This document shows positions 50,083 through 59,190 of a DNA stretch of 64,000 bases, one piece after another. The DNA is from an uncultured Flavobacteriaceae bacterium (GTDB lineage: Bacteria; Bacteroidota; Bacteroidia; Flavobacteriales; Flavobacteriaceae), in the NCBI GenBank assembly GCA_947497245.1, contig CANMFO010000001.1, forward strand, positions 1,054,001-1,118,000, written 5' to 3'. Each line of letters begins with the position of its first letter. Positions within the stretch are counted from its first letter, which is position 1. Below the pieces are notes generated by a model that worked only from the letters and a program-made list of their open reading frames with translations, was not told the DNA's origin and ran no database searches. The position numbers were made by a program, and so were the translations under genes.

Positions 50083-52935
50083 ATGATAAACTACGAGGAA
50101 AATATTGAGGTGCGGGGTGCCAGGGTGCACAACCTTAAAAATATCGATGTCACGATTCCGAGGGAAAAATTGGTGGTCATCACCGGGCTTTCGGGAAGCG
50201 GGAAATCCTCCCTTGCCTTCGACACCATCTACGTCGAGGGGCAACGCAGGTATATCGAAACGTTCTCAGCCTACGCCCGACAGTTTTTAGGCGGACTGGA
50301 ACGGCCCGATGTGGACAAAATAGACGGCCTCTCCCCTGTCATAGCCATCGAACAAAAAACCACTTCAAAATCACCCCGGTCCACTGTTGGGACCATTACG
50401 GAAATCTACGATTTCCTGCGCCTGTTATTTGCCCGCGCCGGGGATGCCTACAGTTACAACACCGGCGAAAAAATGGTCAGCTATAACGATGACCAGATCA
50501 AGGAATTGATCATATCTTCCTACTCCGACAAAAAAATCAACATCCTAGCGCCAATCGTGAAGTCCCGAAAGGGGCATTATCGGGAATTGTTCGAGCAGAT
50601 TGCCAAACAGGGGTTCGTAAAGGTACGGGTCGACGGTGAAATCGTCGATATCGTTAAGGGAATGAAGGTGGATCGTTACAAGACCCATGATATCGAAATA
50701 GTGATCGACCGTTTAAAGGTGGCCCCCTCCGACGATCTGGACAAACGCATTTCCGAGAGCATAAACACCGCCATGTACAGTGGCGACAATGTATTGATGG
50801 TTCTTGAGGAAGGGCAGTCCGAACCTCGATATTTCAGTCGGGACCTTATGTGCCCCACCACAGGTATATCCTACCCCAAGCCCGAACCCAATACCTTCTC
50901 CTTCAACTCGCCAAAGGGCATGTGTCCCAGTTGCAACGGCCTGGGCCATGTCTATGAGGTAAATGAAAAGAAGATCTTTCCCAATCCCAAACTCTCCATC
51001 AAGGCAGGTGGGATCGGGCCCTTGGGCGAGTATAAAAACTCCTGGGCCTTCAAACAGATAGAGACCATTGGCCAACGCTATGATTTTGAGCTTACCGACC
51101 CTATTGAAAAGATTCCCGCGGCGGCCCTCTCCATACTGTTGAACGGGGGAAAGGAAAGTTTTGAAGTGGATTCCAAAACCCTCGGGGTAAAGAGAAACTA
51201 TAAGATCGATTACGAAGGGATATCGAACTTCATCAAAAGTCAGTTCGAAGAGGCCGATTCCACATCGATAAAAAGATGGGCCAAAGAATATATGGACAAA
51301 ATCGAGTGCCCCGCTTGTGGAGGTTCCAGGCTAAGAAAGGAGTCGTTGAACTTTAAGCTGGATGAATGCAATATTGCTGAACTGGCCCATTTGGACATCG
51401 CGGAGCTTTCTGATTTTTTTGCGGGATTGGACCATAAATTGGAGGGCAACCAATTGAAGATTGCCGAAGAGATCATTAAGGAGATCCGGACAAGAATTCG
51501 ATTTTTATTGGATGTTGGCCTGGATTACCTATCCCTGAACAGAAGTTCCAAGTCGCTCTCCGGCGGAGAGGCGCAGCGCATCAGGCTGGCTACCCAGATC
51601 GGTTCGCAATTGGTAGGGGTGCTCTATATCCTGGACGAGCCCAGTATCGGATTGCACCAAAGGGACAATGACCGCCTGATACGGTCGCTGGAATCTTTGC
51701 GCGATATTGGCAATTCGGTCATTGTGGTGGAACACGACCGGGACATGATCGAGCGTGCCGACCATGTCATCGATATAGGCCCAAAAGCGGGAAGGCATGG
51801 CGGGGAAATCATTTCACAGGGCACTCCGGCCGAATTGAAATACCACCATACGCTGACGGCCGAATATATTACCGGGGAAAAACAAATCTTGATTCCCAAG
51901 AAAAGAAGGAAGGGCAACGGTAAGAAAATTACGCTTACCGGATGTACGGGAAACAATTTGAAAAACGTGGACGTTAGTTTTCCCCTGGGACAGATGATCG
52001 GCGTTACGGGGGTTTCGGGAAGTGGTAAATCCACCTTGATCAACGAGACCCTTTATCCCATAATGAACGCCCATTATTTCAATGGGGTCAAGAAACCGAT
52101 GCCCTATAAAAAAGTAACGGGACTGCAACATGCAGACAAGGTCATCGATATCAACCAATCGCCCATTGGCCGTACCCCTCGGTCAAATCCCGCGACATAT
52201 ACCGGGGTTTTCAGTGAAATACGATCATTGTTCACCAAAACTCCTGAGGCCGCCATACGGGGGTATAAGCCCGGACGTTTTAGCTTCAATGTCAAAGGGG
52301 GACGGTGCGAGACGTGTCAGGGCGGAGGGCTACGGGTCATCGAAATGAATTTTTTGCCCGATGTCTATGTGGAATGTGAGACCTGCAACGGTAAACGGTT
52401 CAATCGGGAGACCCTGGAGATTCGCTATAAGGGAAAATCCATTTCGGACGTACTGGAAATGACGATCAACGAGGCCGTGGCCTTTTTTGAGCTCATCCCC
52501 AAAATCCATAGAAAGCTCAAGACCATACAGGATGTAGGATTGGGCTATATTTCACTGGGTCAGCAATCCACCACCCTGTCCGGTGGGGAGGCACAACGGA
52601 TCAAGTTGGCCACCGAACTGTCAAAACGGGATACCGGAAATACTTTTTATATCTTGGACGAGCCAACGACGGGACTCCATTTTGAAGATATTCGCGTGCT
52701 GATGGAAGTTTTGAACAGATTAGTAGACAAAGGAAATACGATCCTTGTCATTGAACATAATATGGACGTGATCAAAATGGCCGATTATATCATCGATATC
52801 GGTTATGAAGGTGGTCGGGGCGGCGGTATGGTGGTCGCCACGGGCACGCCCGAAGAAGTTGCCCGGGATGAAAAAAGCTATACGGCAAGGTTTTTGAGAA
52901 GGGAGTTGGAAGAGAAAGTGGTGAGTACCCGATAA
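50083..52935 (+). CDS. uvrA: Excinuclease ABC subunit A
   Basis: A 950-residue ABC ATPase of nucleotide excision repair. Two Walker A sites ([12 protein letters not shown] and [10 protein letters not shown]), two signature motifs ([26 protein letters not shown]), a zinc finger pair (CPSCNGLGH and CPACGGSRL) and the UvrB-binding [24 protein letters not shown] region with a third zinc site. Length is normal. It binds damaged DNA with UvrB. It follows the DUF4130 gene by about 150 bp and has its own -7 box, though it may be co-regulated by the repressor at 48206. Confidence 0.98.
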   Translation: MINYEENIEVRGARVHNLKNIDVTIPREKLVVITGLSGSGKSSLAFDTIYVEGQRRYIETFSAYARQFLGGLERPDVDKIDGLSPVIAIEQKTTSKSPRSTVGTITEIYDFLRLLFARAGDAYSYNTGEKMVSYNDDQIKELIISSYSDKKINILAPIVKSRKGHYRELFEQIAKQGFVKVRVDGEIVDIVKGMKVDRYKTHDIEIVIDRLKVAPSDDLDKRISESINTAMYSGDNVLMVLEEGQSEPRYFSRDLMCPTTGISYPKPEPNTFSFNSPKGMCPSCNGLGHVYEVNEKKIFPNPKLSIKAGGIGPLGEYKNSWAFKQIETIGQRYDFELTDPIEKIPAAALSILLNGGKESFEVDSKTLGVKRNYKIDYEGISNFIKSQFEEADSTSIKRWAKEYMDKIECPACGGSRLRKESLNFKLDECNIAELAHLDIAELSDFFAGLDHKLEGNQLKIAEEIIKEIRTRIRFLLDVGLDYLSLNRSSKSLSGGEAQRIRLATQIGSQLVGVLYILDEPSIGLHQRDNDRLIRSLESLRDIGNSVIVVEHDRDMIERADHVIDIGPKAGRHGGEIISQGTPAELKYHHTLTAEYITGEKQILIPKKRRKGNGKKITLTGCTGNNLKNVDVSFPLGQMIGVTGVSGSGKSTLINETLYPIMNAHYFNGVKKPMPYKKVTGLQHADKVIDINQSPIGRTPRSNPATYTGVFSEIRSLFTKTPEAAIRGYKPGRFSFNVKGGRCETCQGGGLRVIEMNFLPDVYVECETCNGKRFNRETLEIRYKGKSISDVLEMTINEAVAFFELIPKIHRKLKTIQDVGLGYISLGQQSTTLSGGEAQRIKLATELSKRDTGNTFYILDEPTTGLHFEDIRVLMEVLNRLVDKGNTILVIEHNMDVIKMADYIIDIGYEGGRGGGMVVATGTPEEVARDEKSYTARFLRRELEEKVVSTR

Positions 52936-52992
52936 TATATAGTTGAAGTTCAGCGTTCAAGATTCAGCTAAAAAGATCATTAAACCAAAAGG

Positions 52993-53679
52993 ATGAGAAA
53001 AGAGCAGCACCATAAGGGATGGAATGAACTGAAGACCAACGATTCTTGGGCCATTTTCAAGATAATGGGCGAGTTTGTCAACGGTTTTGAACGCATGGGT
53101 ACCATCGGGCCCTGCGTGTCGATCTTTGGGTCTGCAAGGACCAAAGCGGACACTCCGTTGTACGAGCTTGCGGTAGCCATTGCCAAGAGCATCTCCGAAG
53201 CTGGCTATGGCGTCATTACCGGTGGTGGTCCCGGGATCATGGAAGCGGGTAACCGTGGGGCCCATTTGGCAGGGGGTACCTCGGTCGGACTGAACATAGA
53301 CCTTCCCTTTGAGCAGCATGACAACCCCTATATCGACAATGACAAAAGCCTTGATTTTGATTACTTTTTTGTGCGAAAGGTCATGTTCGTCAAATATTCA
53401 CAAGGGTTTGTGGTTATGCCCGGGGGGTTCGGCACTTTGGATGAGCTCTTCGAGGCCATCACCCTGATACAAACCAATAAAATTGAAAAGTTCCCCATCA
53501 TCCTAGTAGGCAGCACATTTTGGTCGGGTTTGATAGATTGGGTAAAAACAACCATGCTCAATGCCGGCAATATCAGTTCCGGAGATCTCGACCTTATCCA
53601 TATTGTTGATACTAAAGAAGAGGTCGTCGAAATTATCGACGCCTTCTACAAGGGGCATACCCTAAGCCCAAATTTTTAA
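52993..53679 (+). CDS. LOG-family Rossmann protein (TIGR00730)
   Basis: A 228-residue protein with VITGGGPGIMEAGNRGAH (nucleotide loop) and VVMPGGFGTLDELFEAITLIQ, the PGGxGTxxE catalytic motif. LOG proteins hydrolyse nucleoside 5'-monophosphates at the N-glycosidic bond, in plants giving free cytokinins; in bacteria the function is mostly nucleotide scavenging. It is followed by the M1-like gene after 6 bp and may form an operon with it. Confidence 0.92.
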   Translation: MRKEQHHKGWNELKTNDSWAIFKIMGEFVNGFERMGTIGPCVSIFGSARTKADTPLYELAVAIAKSISEAGYGVITGGGPGIMEAGNRGAHLAGGTSVGLNIDLPFEQHDNPYIDNDKSLDFDYFFVRKVMFVKYSQGFVVMPGGFGTLDELFEAITLIQTNKIEKFPIILVGSTFWSGLIDWVKTTMLNAGNISSGDLDLIHIVDTKEEVVEIIDAFYKGHTLSPNF

Positions 53680-53685
53680 TATCCC

Positions 53686-56535
53686 TTGAAAAAAATCCTT
53701 TTTACATATTGCAGCTATCCGGTCTTTGCCATTTTTTTTGGAACGGCGGGCCTTTATGGGCAGCATACCAATATTCTCAACGCACGTTTGAATGCAGATA
53801 CCAAAGAAATCAGCATCAATCAGGAATTCGAGTATAGGAATATGTCAAAAGTCACCTTGGAGAGCCTGTATTTTAATGACTGGGCACATGCCTATTCCGA
53901 TAAGAACACAGGTCTTGCCAAGCGTTTTGCCGATGAATTCAAAAGAAGCCTGCATTTGGCCAAGGACAGTGAAAGGGGGCGAACACTGATCCTTAGTGCG
54001 GTCGATGATGACTATCGGGGCCTGCAATTGGAGCGGACCATGGAAAAGGATATCATTAAAATTATACTGAACGAACCCCTAAGGCCCAATACATCGGTCA
54101 AACTTTTTATCACCTATACGGTAAAACTCCCCTCGAACAAGTTCACGTCCTATGGTTACAGCAGGGACGGCACCTACTACCTAAAGGATTGGTACCTAAC
54201 ACCTGCGGTGTTCGATGGGAAGTGGCATCTGTACTCCAACAAAAATTTAGAAGACCTTTATACCGATATCACAAATACGACCATCAACTTCGAATATCCC
54301 GAAAAATTGTATATGGCCTCCAATTTCGGGACCTTGGGGAATACCGAGTTTCCCAAGGGTCAGAAAGCGCAGTTGGTGGGCGAAAATCGCAAAAGTTGTG
54401 AAATTGTTCTGAGTCCGATCAAAAAGTTCATGACCCATGTAATGCCCGATATGACCGTAGTAAGCGATATCGAAGCTTCGAAATACGACGAGATTTCCCA
54501 AGGGGTCTCCATCCTGAAAATCTCCGAGTTTATCCGGGAACATTTGGGCAGCTATCCGCACCCACAGCTACTGGTCAGCGAAATGGAATACAACAAGAAC
54601 CCACTGTATGGACTCAACCAACTGCCATCGTTCATTCGGCCTTACGAAGCGCAGTTTCAGTTCGAGATGAAATTTCTGAAAACGGCGTTGCGTACCATGC
54701 TTGCCGAATCCATGTACCTAAACCCGAGAAAGGAACAATGGCTGAACGATGCCATTGCCAATTATTTGATGATCGCCTATGTGGAAAAGCATTATCCCGA
54801 CCAAAAACTTTTGGGGAAACTGTCCAAAATATGGGGTATCCGAAGCTTTAATTTGGCCAAAATGGATTTCAACGAGCAATATCCGTTTTTGTACATGCTC
54901 ACTGCCCGCCGAAATTTGGACCAGCCGCTTACCACTCCGAACGATTCGTTGATCAGGTTCAACCAAAAGATTGCGAACAAGTACAAGGCAGGTTTGGGAT
55001 TGTCCTATTTGGCAAGTTATGTGGGAAGGGCCAAAGTAGATTCCAGCATCACCACTTTCTACCAATTCTACAAGCAGAACCGAGTCAAAACCCTGGATTT
55101 CGAATCCATTGTCAAAAGGTCGTCCCATTTAGACATCGATTGGTTTTTCCAAGACTACGTATCCACGGACCGAAAAATCGATTTTAAGATCAAAAAAGTC
55201 GAGAAAATAGAGGATTCACTTCGTGTTACCTTAAAGAACAAGGAAGGAACCAATGTGCCCATATCGCTTTTTGGATTGAGAAACGATACGGTGGTATCCC
55301 AGTATTGGTTTACCGACATTGCCGAAGAAAAGACCTTTACCATCCCCAAGAATGGTGAGGAACGACTGGTCTTGAACTACGACCAGAAAATCCCGGAATT
55401 CAACCAAAGGGACAACTGGAAATCGCTCAAGGGTTTCCTGTCGAGCAATAAGAAGATCAAGTTTACTTTTTTTAGGGATTCCGAAAACCCATATTACAAT
55501 CAGATCTTTTATGTACCCGTGGTCAATTTCAATATTTACGACGGATGGACCCCTGGAATGCGACTGTACAACAAGACCCTTTTGGAACGACCCTTTGTTT
55601 ACGACATTGCCCCCTCCTATTCGTTTAGGGAAAAATCGTTCGTTGGGTATGGAAAATTGACTTATAGAAAATACCTGAACAAAAGTGGGCTGTACGTGGC
55701 CAACTACGGAATTAGGGGCTCGACTTCCCATTTTGACGTAAACTCCCGCTATTCCACCATTACCCCTTCGGTAAGTTTTGGGTGGCGGCCATCGGACCTA
55801 AGATCCAATAAAAGACAGGCGCTATCTTTCCGCTATATCAACATTTTTCGGAATTTGGATGCCAGTGTGGAAGCGGAGGGAAATGCCACCGAAACCCCGG
55901 ATTACAGCGTTTTCAATGCCCGATATTTTAACGTGGACAACAACATCCTGGACTACAATTCTTGGTTCATCGATTTTCAACAGGCCGATAAATTCACCAA
56001 GCTTGTATTTGAATTCGAGTATCGGAAGCTCTTTGAAAGCAACAGGCAATTTAATCTGCGCTTTTTCGCCGGGAAGTTTCTACGAAACAAGACAGACTCG
56101 GATTTCTTCAGTTTTGCACTGGACAGGCCCACAGATTATCTTTTTGATTACAACTACCTCGGCCGTTCCGAAGGTTCTGGCCTCTATAGTCAACAGATCA
56201 TCATAGCGGAAGGGGGGTTCAAGTCCATTCTGGATGAACCGTACCGTTTTTCCAATGACTGGATCACCACGGTAAATACCAGTTTCAACCTGTGGAAATG
56301 GATCGAACTCTACGGAGACGCCGGTTATGTGAAAAATAAGGGTTTGGACGGAAAATTTGTCTACGATTCCGGTGTGCGCCTGAACCTCGTGACGGATTAC
56401 TTCGAACTCTATTTCCCATTGTACTCCAACAATGGATGGGAAGTTTCCCAACCGGGATATGGGGAGAAGATTCGCTTTATCGTCACGGTAAGCCCAAAAA
56501 CACTTATTGGTCTGTTTACCCGAAAATGGTTCTGA
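53686..56535 (+). CDS. M1-peptidase-like protein with lost HExxH, fused to a beta-barrel
   Basis: A 949-residue protein. The start codon is TTG at 53686: the signal peptide (ILFTYCSYPVFAIFFGTAGLYG) needs it and no ATG precedes it. Residues about 30-540 follow M1 aminopeptidases, including a region homologous to WLNEGFASY (here EQWLNDAIANYLMIAYVEKHYP). However, where HExxH should lie the sequence reads TMLAESMYLN, so zinc chemistry is probably lost. From about 600 to the end, regular strands ending in KTLIGLFTRKWF look like an outer-membrane barrel. A scaffold or chaperone role is likely, as a protease one is not. Confidence 0.78.
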   Translation: MKKILFTYCSYPVFAIFFGTAGLYGQHTNILNARLNADTKEISINQEFEYRNMSKVTLESLYFNDWAHAYSDKNTGLAKRFADEFKRSLHLAKDSERGRTLILSAVDDDYRGLQLERTMEKDIIKIILNEPLRPNTSVKLFITYTVKLPSNKFTSYGYSRDGTYYLKDWYLTPAVFDGKWHLYSNKNLEDLYTDITNTTINFEYPEKLYMASNFGTLGNTEFPKGQKAQLVGENRKSCEIVLSPIKKFMTHVMPDMTVVSDIEASKYDEISQGVSILKISEFIREHLGSYPHPQLLVSEMEYNKNPLYGLNQLPSFIRPYEAQFQFEMKFLKTALRTMLAESMYLNPRKEQWLNDAIANYLMIAYVEKHYPDQKLLGKLSKIWGIRSFNLAKMDFNEQYPFLYMLTARRNLDQPLTTPNDSLIRFNQKIANKYKAGLGLSYLASYVGRAKVDSSITTFYQFYKQNRVKTLDFESIVKRSSHLDIDWFFQDYVSTDRKIDFKIKKVEKIEDSLRVTLKNKEGTNVPISLFGLRNDTVVSQYWFTDIAEEKTFTIPKNGEERLVLNYDQKIPEFNQRDNWKSLKGFLSSNKKIKFTFFRDSENPYYNQIFYVPVVNFNIYDGWTPGMRLYNKTLLERPFVYDIAPSYSFREKSFVGYGKLTYRKYLNKSGLYVANYGIRGSTSHFDVNSRYSTITPSVSFGWRPSDLRSNKRQALSFRYINIFRNLDASVEAEGNATETPDYSVFNARYFNVDNNILDYNSWFIDFQQADKFTKLVFEFEYRKLFESNRQFNLRFFAGKFLRNKTDSDFFSFALDRPTDYLFDYNYLGRSEGSGLYSQQIIIAEGGFKSILDEPYRFSNDWITTVNTSFNLWKWIELYGDAGYVKNKGLDGKFVYDSGVRLNLVTDYFELYFPLYSNNGWEVSQPGYGEKIRFIVTVSPKTLIGLFTRKWF

Positions 56536-56645
56536 AAATTGATGAATTCCTAAAATTGACCGGAATTAATAGCTTATATTTAACAAATAAGGAATATTAG
56601 GTAATTATTTTTGTGGATTTTTTAACGGATATCCTTCTTTTCCGG

Positions 56646-56676
56646 TTGCAAAAATAGTTTCATTTTGATATTTTTG
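56646..56676 (+). promoter_or_regulatory. Predicted promoter of the second fused E1 gene
   Basis: TTG at 56646-56648, 20 nt, then TATTTTTG at 56669-56676, an exact TAnnTTTG. The ATG is 20 bp downstream. The best promoter match in the window. Confidence 0.55.
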
Positions 56677-56695
56677 CAGAAACCGATAAGCCTTA

Positions 56696-59107
56696 ATGAA
56701 CATCTCTTCCAAGACCAGCAACGATATTTCCTATGAGGATTTCAAAGTACAGATTCTCTTTGATTATGAGGTTGCCGTACTGAGCAGGACATGCAGTCTT
56801 ATTGGAAGGAAAGAGGTCCTCACCGGAAAGGCGAAGTTCGGCATTTTCGGTGATGGAAAAGAACTTCCGCAATTGGCCATGGCCCGATCTTTCAAAGATG
56901 GGGATTTTCGCAGCGGATACTATCGCGATCAAACCTTTATGATGGCCTTGGGCCTTCTGAGGCCCAAGGATTTTTTCCACGCCCTGTACGCCACCACGGA
57001 TATTGAAAAGGAGCCCATGAGTGCGGGAAAACAGATGGGCGCCCATTTTATGACCTATAGCCTGAATGAGGATGGGAGCTGGCGCGACCTTACCAAACAA
57101 AAAAACAGCAGTGCGGACATTTCCTGTACCGCGGGACAAATGCCCCGGCTCCTGGGCTTGGCACAGGCCTCAAAAATATACCGGACCCTGGAAGGTCTGG
57201 ATGCCTCAAAGTTTTCCAGAAATGGCAACGAAGTCGCTTGGGGCACCATAGGGAACGCCAGCACCAGTGAAGGCATGTTTTTTGAGACGGTCAATGCCGG
57301 CGGGGTCATGCAGGTTCCTATGGTTATCAGTATATGGGATGACGGGTATGGTATTTCCGTACCCAACAAATACCATACGACCAAGGAGGACATTTCGAAA
57401 ATGCTTAACGGTTTCCAAAGGGATGGGGAGCATACAGGTTTCGAACTGCTCGAAGTAAAGGGCTGGGACTACACGGCCCTGATGCACGTTTATGAAAATG
57501 CCGCGGACATTGCCAGGGAAGAGCATGTGCCCGTGATCATCCATGTTACCGAACTTACCCAGCCGCAGGGACATTCTTCCTCGGGCTCCCATGAGCGGTA
57601 CAAGAGTACGGAACGGTTGGACTGGGAGGCCGAGAACGATTGTAACAAACGCTTTCGGGAGTGGATCTTGGAATCCGGTATTGCGTCGGAAAATGAGCTG
57701 CAAGCCGTAGAGAAGAAAATAAAGAACGAGGTAAGGGCCGCCAAAAAGGAAGCATGGGCGGAATATCTGGCGGAGCACCAAGAACTCAAAAGGATCCTGA
57801 TCCGACATTTGGAACGGGTAGCTCCCCAGAGTGCGAACAAGAGCTTTCTCACCAAATTGAAGAACGATCTTATCGCCATTGACGAGCCTGTCAAGAAAGA
57901 TTTGGCCATGACGGCCAGGAAGGCCCTGCGCTATCTTTTGGGCAACGAATCGGAGGAAAAAAATGCGTTACGGGAATGGATCGACCGCTTTTTGGAAGAG
58001 ACCCAGCCGAAATACAGCAACAACCTTTATAGCGAGCTGCCCAATCGGGCCACAAACATCGAAGCGGTAATACCGACCTATGATTCGGAAGCCGACCAGG
58101 TGGACGGAAGGATCATCTTGAGGGATAATTTTGAAAAGCTTTTTGAAAAATACCCGGAAGCCCTGGTTTTCGGAGAGGACAGTGGGGCCATTGGAGATGT
58201 GAACCAAGGTTTGGAGGGACTCCAACGGAAGTTTGGTGAGGTACGCGTGGCCGATACGGGCATCCGCGAGACCACGATTGTCGGACAGGGAATAGGAATG
58301 GCCCTGAGAGGGTTGCGGCCCATCGCCGAAATACAGTATTTGGACTATATTTTCTATGCCATGGCCACCCTAACCGACGATCTTGCCTGTCTGCGGTATC
58401 GGACCTCCGGTAAGCAAAAGGCACCCTTGATCGTACGTACCCGCGGGCACCGGCTCGAGGGAATTTGGCATTCGGGCTCCCCCATGGGCGGATTGATCCA
58501 TGTACTGCGTGGAATGTACATTCTTTCCCCTCGCAATATGACACAGGCCGCTGGTTTTTACAATACCTTGATGAAAAGTGACGAACCCGCTCTGGTCATT
58601 GAAAGCTTGAACGGGTACCGTCTTAAAGAACCATTGCCCAATAACCTTGGGCAATTCTGCACCCCTATCGGGGTGGTAGAAACCTTGAAGCAGGGAAGCG
58701 ATATTAGCCTGGTCTCCTATGGATCCACGTTGCGCATGGTGTCCCAAGCGGCGAAAGAATTACAGGAAGTGGGTATCGATGCGGAAGTCATCGATGCACA
58801 GACCCTCCTGCCTTTCGATATCCATCAGGACACCGTTAAGAGCATACAAAAAACGAACAGACTTTTGGTTATCGATGAAGATGTACCGGGGGGCTGTGCT
58901 GCCTATCTTCTCAACGAGATCGTAGAAAAACAAGGTGGGTACGCGTATTTGGACAGTGCCCCGCAAACGCTAACGGCCAAGGCACACAGACCGGCCTATG
59001 GTACCGATGGCGATTATTTTTCCAAACCCAATGTGGAAGATATTTTTGAAAAAGTGTATGCAATAATGCACGAGACCGATCCCGATGAATACCCGAAGTT
59101 ACGATAG
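56696..59107 (+). CDS. Fused E1 alpha/beta thiamine-dependent keto acid dehydrogenase, divergent type
   Basis: An 803-residue fusion of E1 alpha (about 1-390) and E1 beta (about 455-803) with a helical linker between. The alpha part has SAGKQMGAHF and IGNASTSEGMFFETVN in place of the canonical GDGxTSEGxFHE, and IWDDGYGIS in place of ENNGY; both are at the TPP site. The beta part is normal (VFGEDSGAIGDVNQGLEG, RLEGIWHSGSP, VIDEDVPGG). A keto acid dehydrogenase role is likely, but the changed cofactor loop leaves substrate and efficiency open. No E2/E3 in the window; the other fused E1 is at 4770-6746. Terminator at 59141-59172. Confidence 0.88.
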   Translation: MNISSKTSNDISYEDFKVQILFDYEVAVLSRTCSLIGRKEVLTGKAKFGIFGDGKELPQLAMARSFKDGDFRSGYYRDQTFMMALGLLRPKDFFHALYATTDIEKEPMSAGKQMGAHFMTYSLNEDGSWRDLTKQKNSSADISCTAGQMPRLLGLAQASKIYRTLEGLDASKFSRNGNEVAWGTIGNASTSEGMFFETVNAGGVMQVPMVISIWDDGYGISVPNKYHTTKEDISKMLNGFQRDGEHTGFELLEVKGWDYTALMHVYENAADIAREEHVPVIIHVTELTQPQGHSSSGSHERYKSTERLDWEAENDCNKRFREWILESGIASENELQAVEKKIKNEVRAAKKEAWAEYLAEHQELKRILIRHLERVAPQSANKSFLTKLKNDLIAIDEPVKKDLAMTARKALRYLLGNESEEKNALREWIDRFLEETQPKYSNNLYSELPNRATNIEAVIPTYDSEADQVDGRIILRDNFEKLFEKYPEALVFGEDSGAIGDVNQGLEGLQRKFGEVRVADTGIRETTIVGQGIGMALRGLRPIAEIQYLDYIFYAMATLTDDLACLRYRTSGKQKAPLIVRTRGHRLEGIWHSGSPMGGLIHVLRGMYILSPRNMTQAAGFYNTLMKSDEPALVIESLNGYRLKEPLPNNLGQFCTPIGVVETLKQGSDISLVSYGSTLRMVSQAAKELQEVGIDAEVIDAQTLLPFDIHQDTVKSIQKTNRLLVIDEDVPGGCAAYLLNEIVEKQGGYAYLDSAPQTLTAKAHRPAYGTDGDYFSKPNVEDIFEKVYAIMHETDPDEYPKLR

Positions 59108-59140
59108 CCATTCGGACAGGGCATGGCAATGTCGTTGAAC

Positions 59141-59172
59141 AAAAAAAATCCCACATTATGCGGGATTTTTTA
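59141..59172. terminator. Bidirectional rho-independent terminator
   Basis: A-rich run, ATCCC-a-CA, TTA loop, TG-c-GGGAT, T-rich run. It separates the convergent E1 and M16 peptidase genes. Confidence 0.7.
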
Positions 59173-59190
59173 ATGTATTAGTCATCCAAT

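Noticed and set aside
57206-57808. A 200-codon minus-strand open frame in the second E1 gene
   Set aside because: Antisense shadow of a well-supported coding region.
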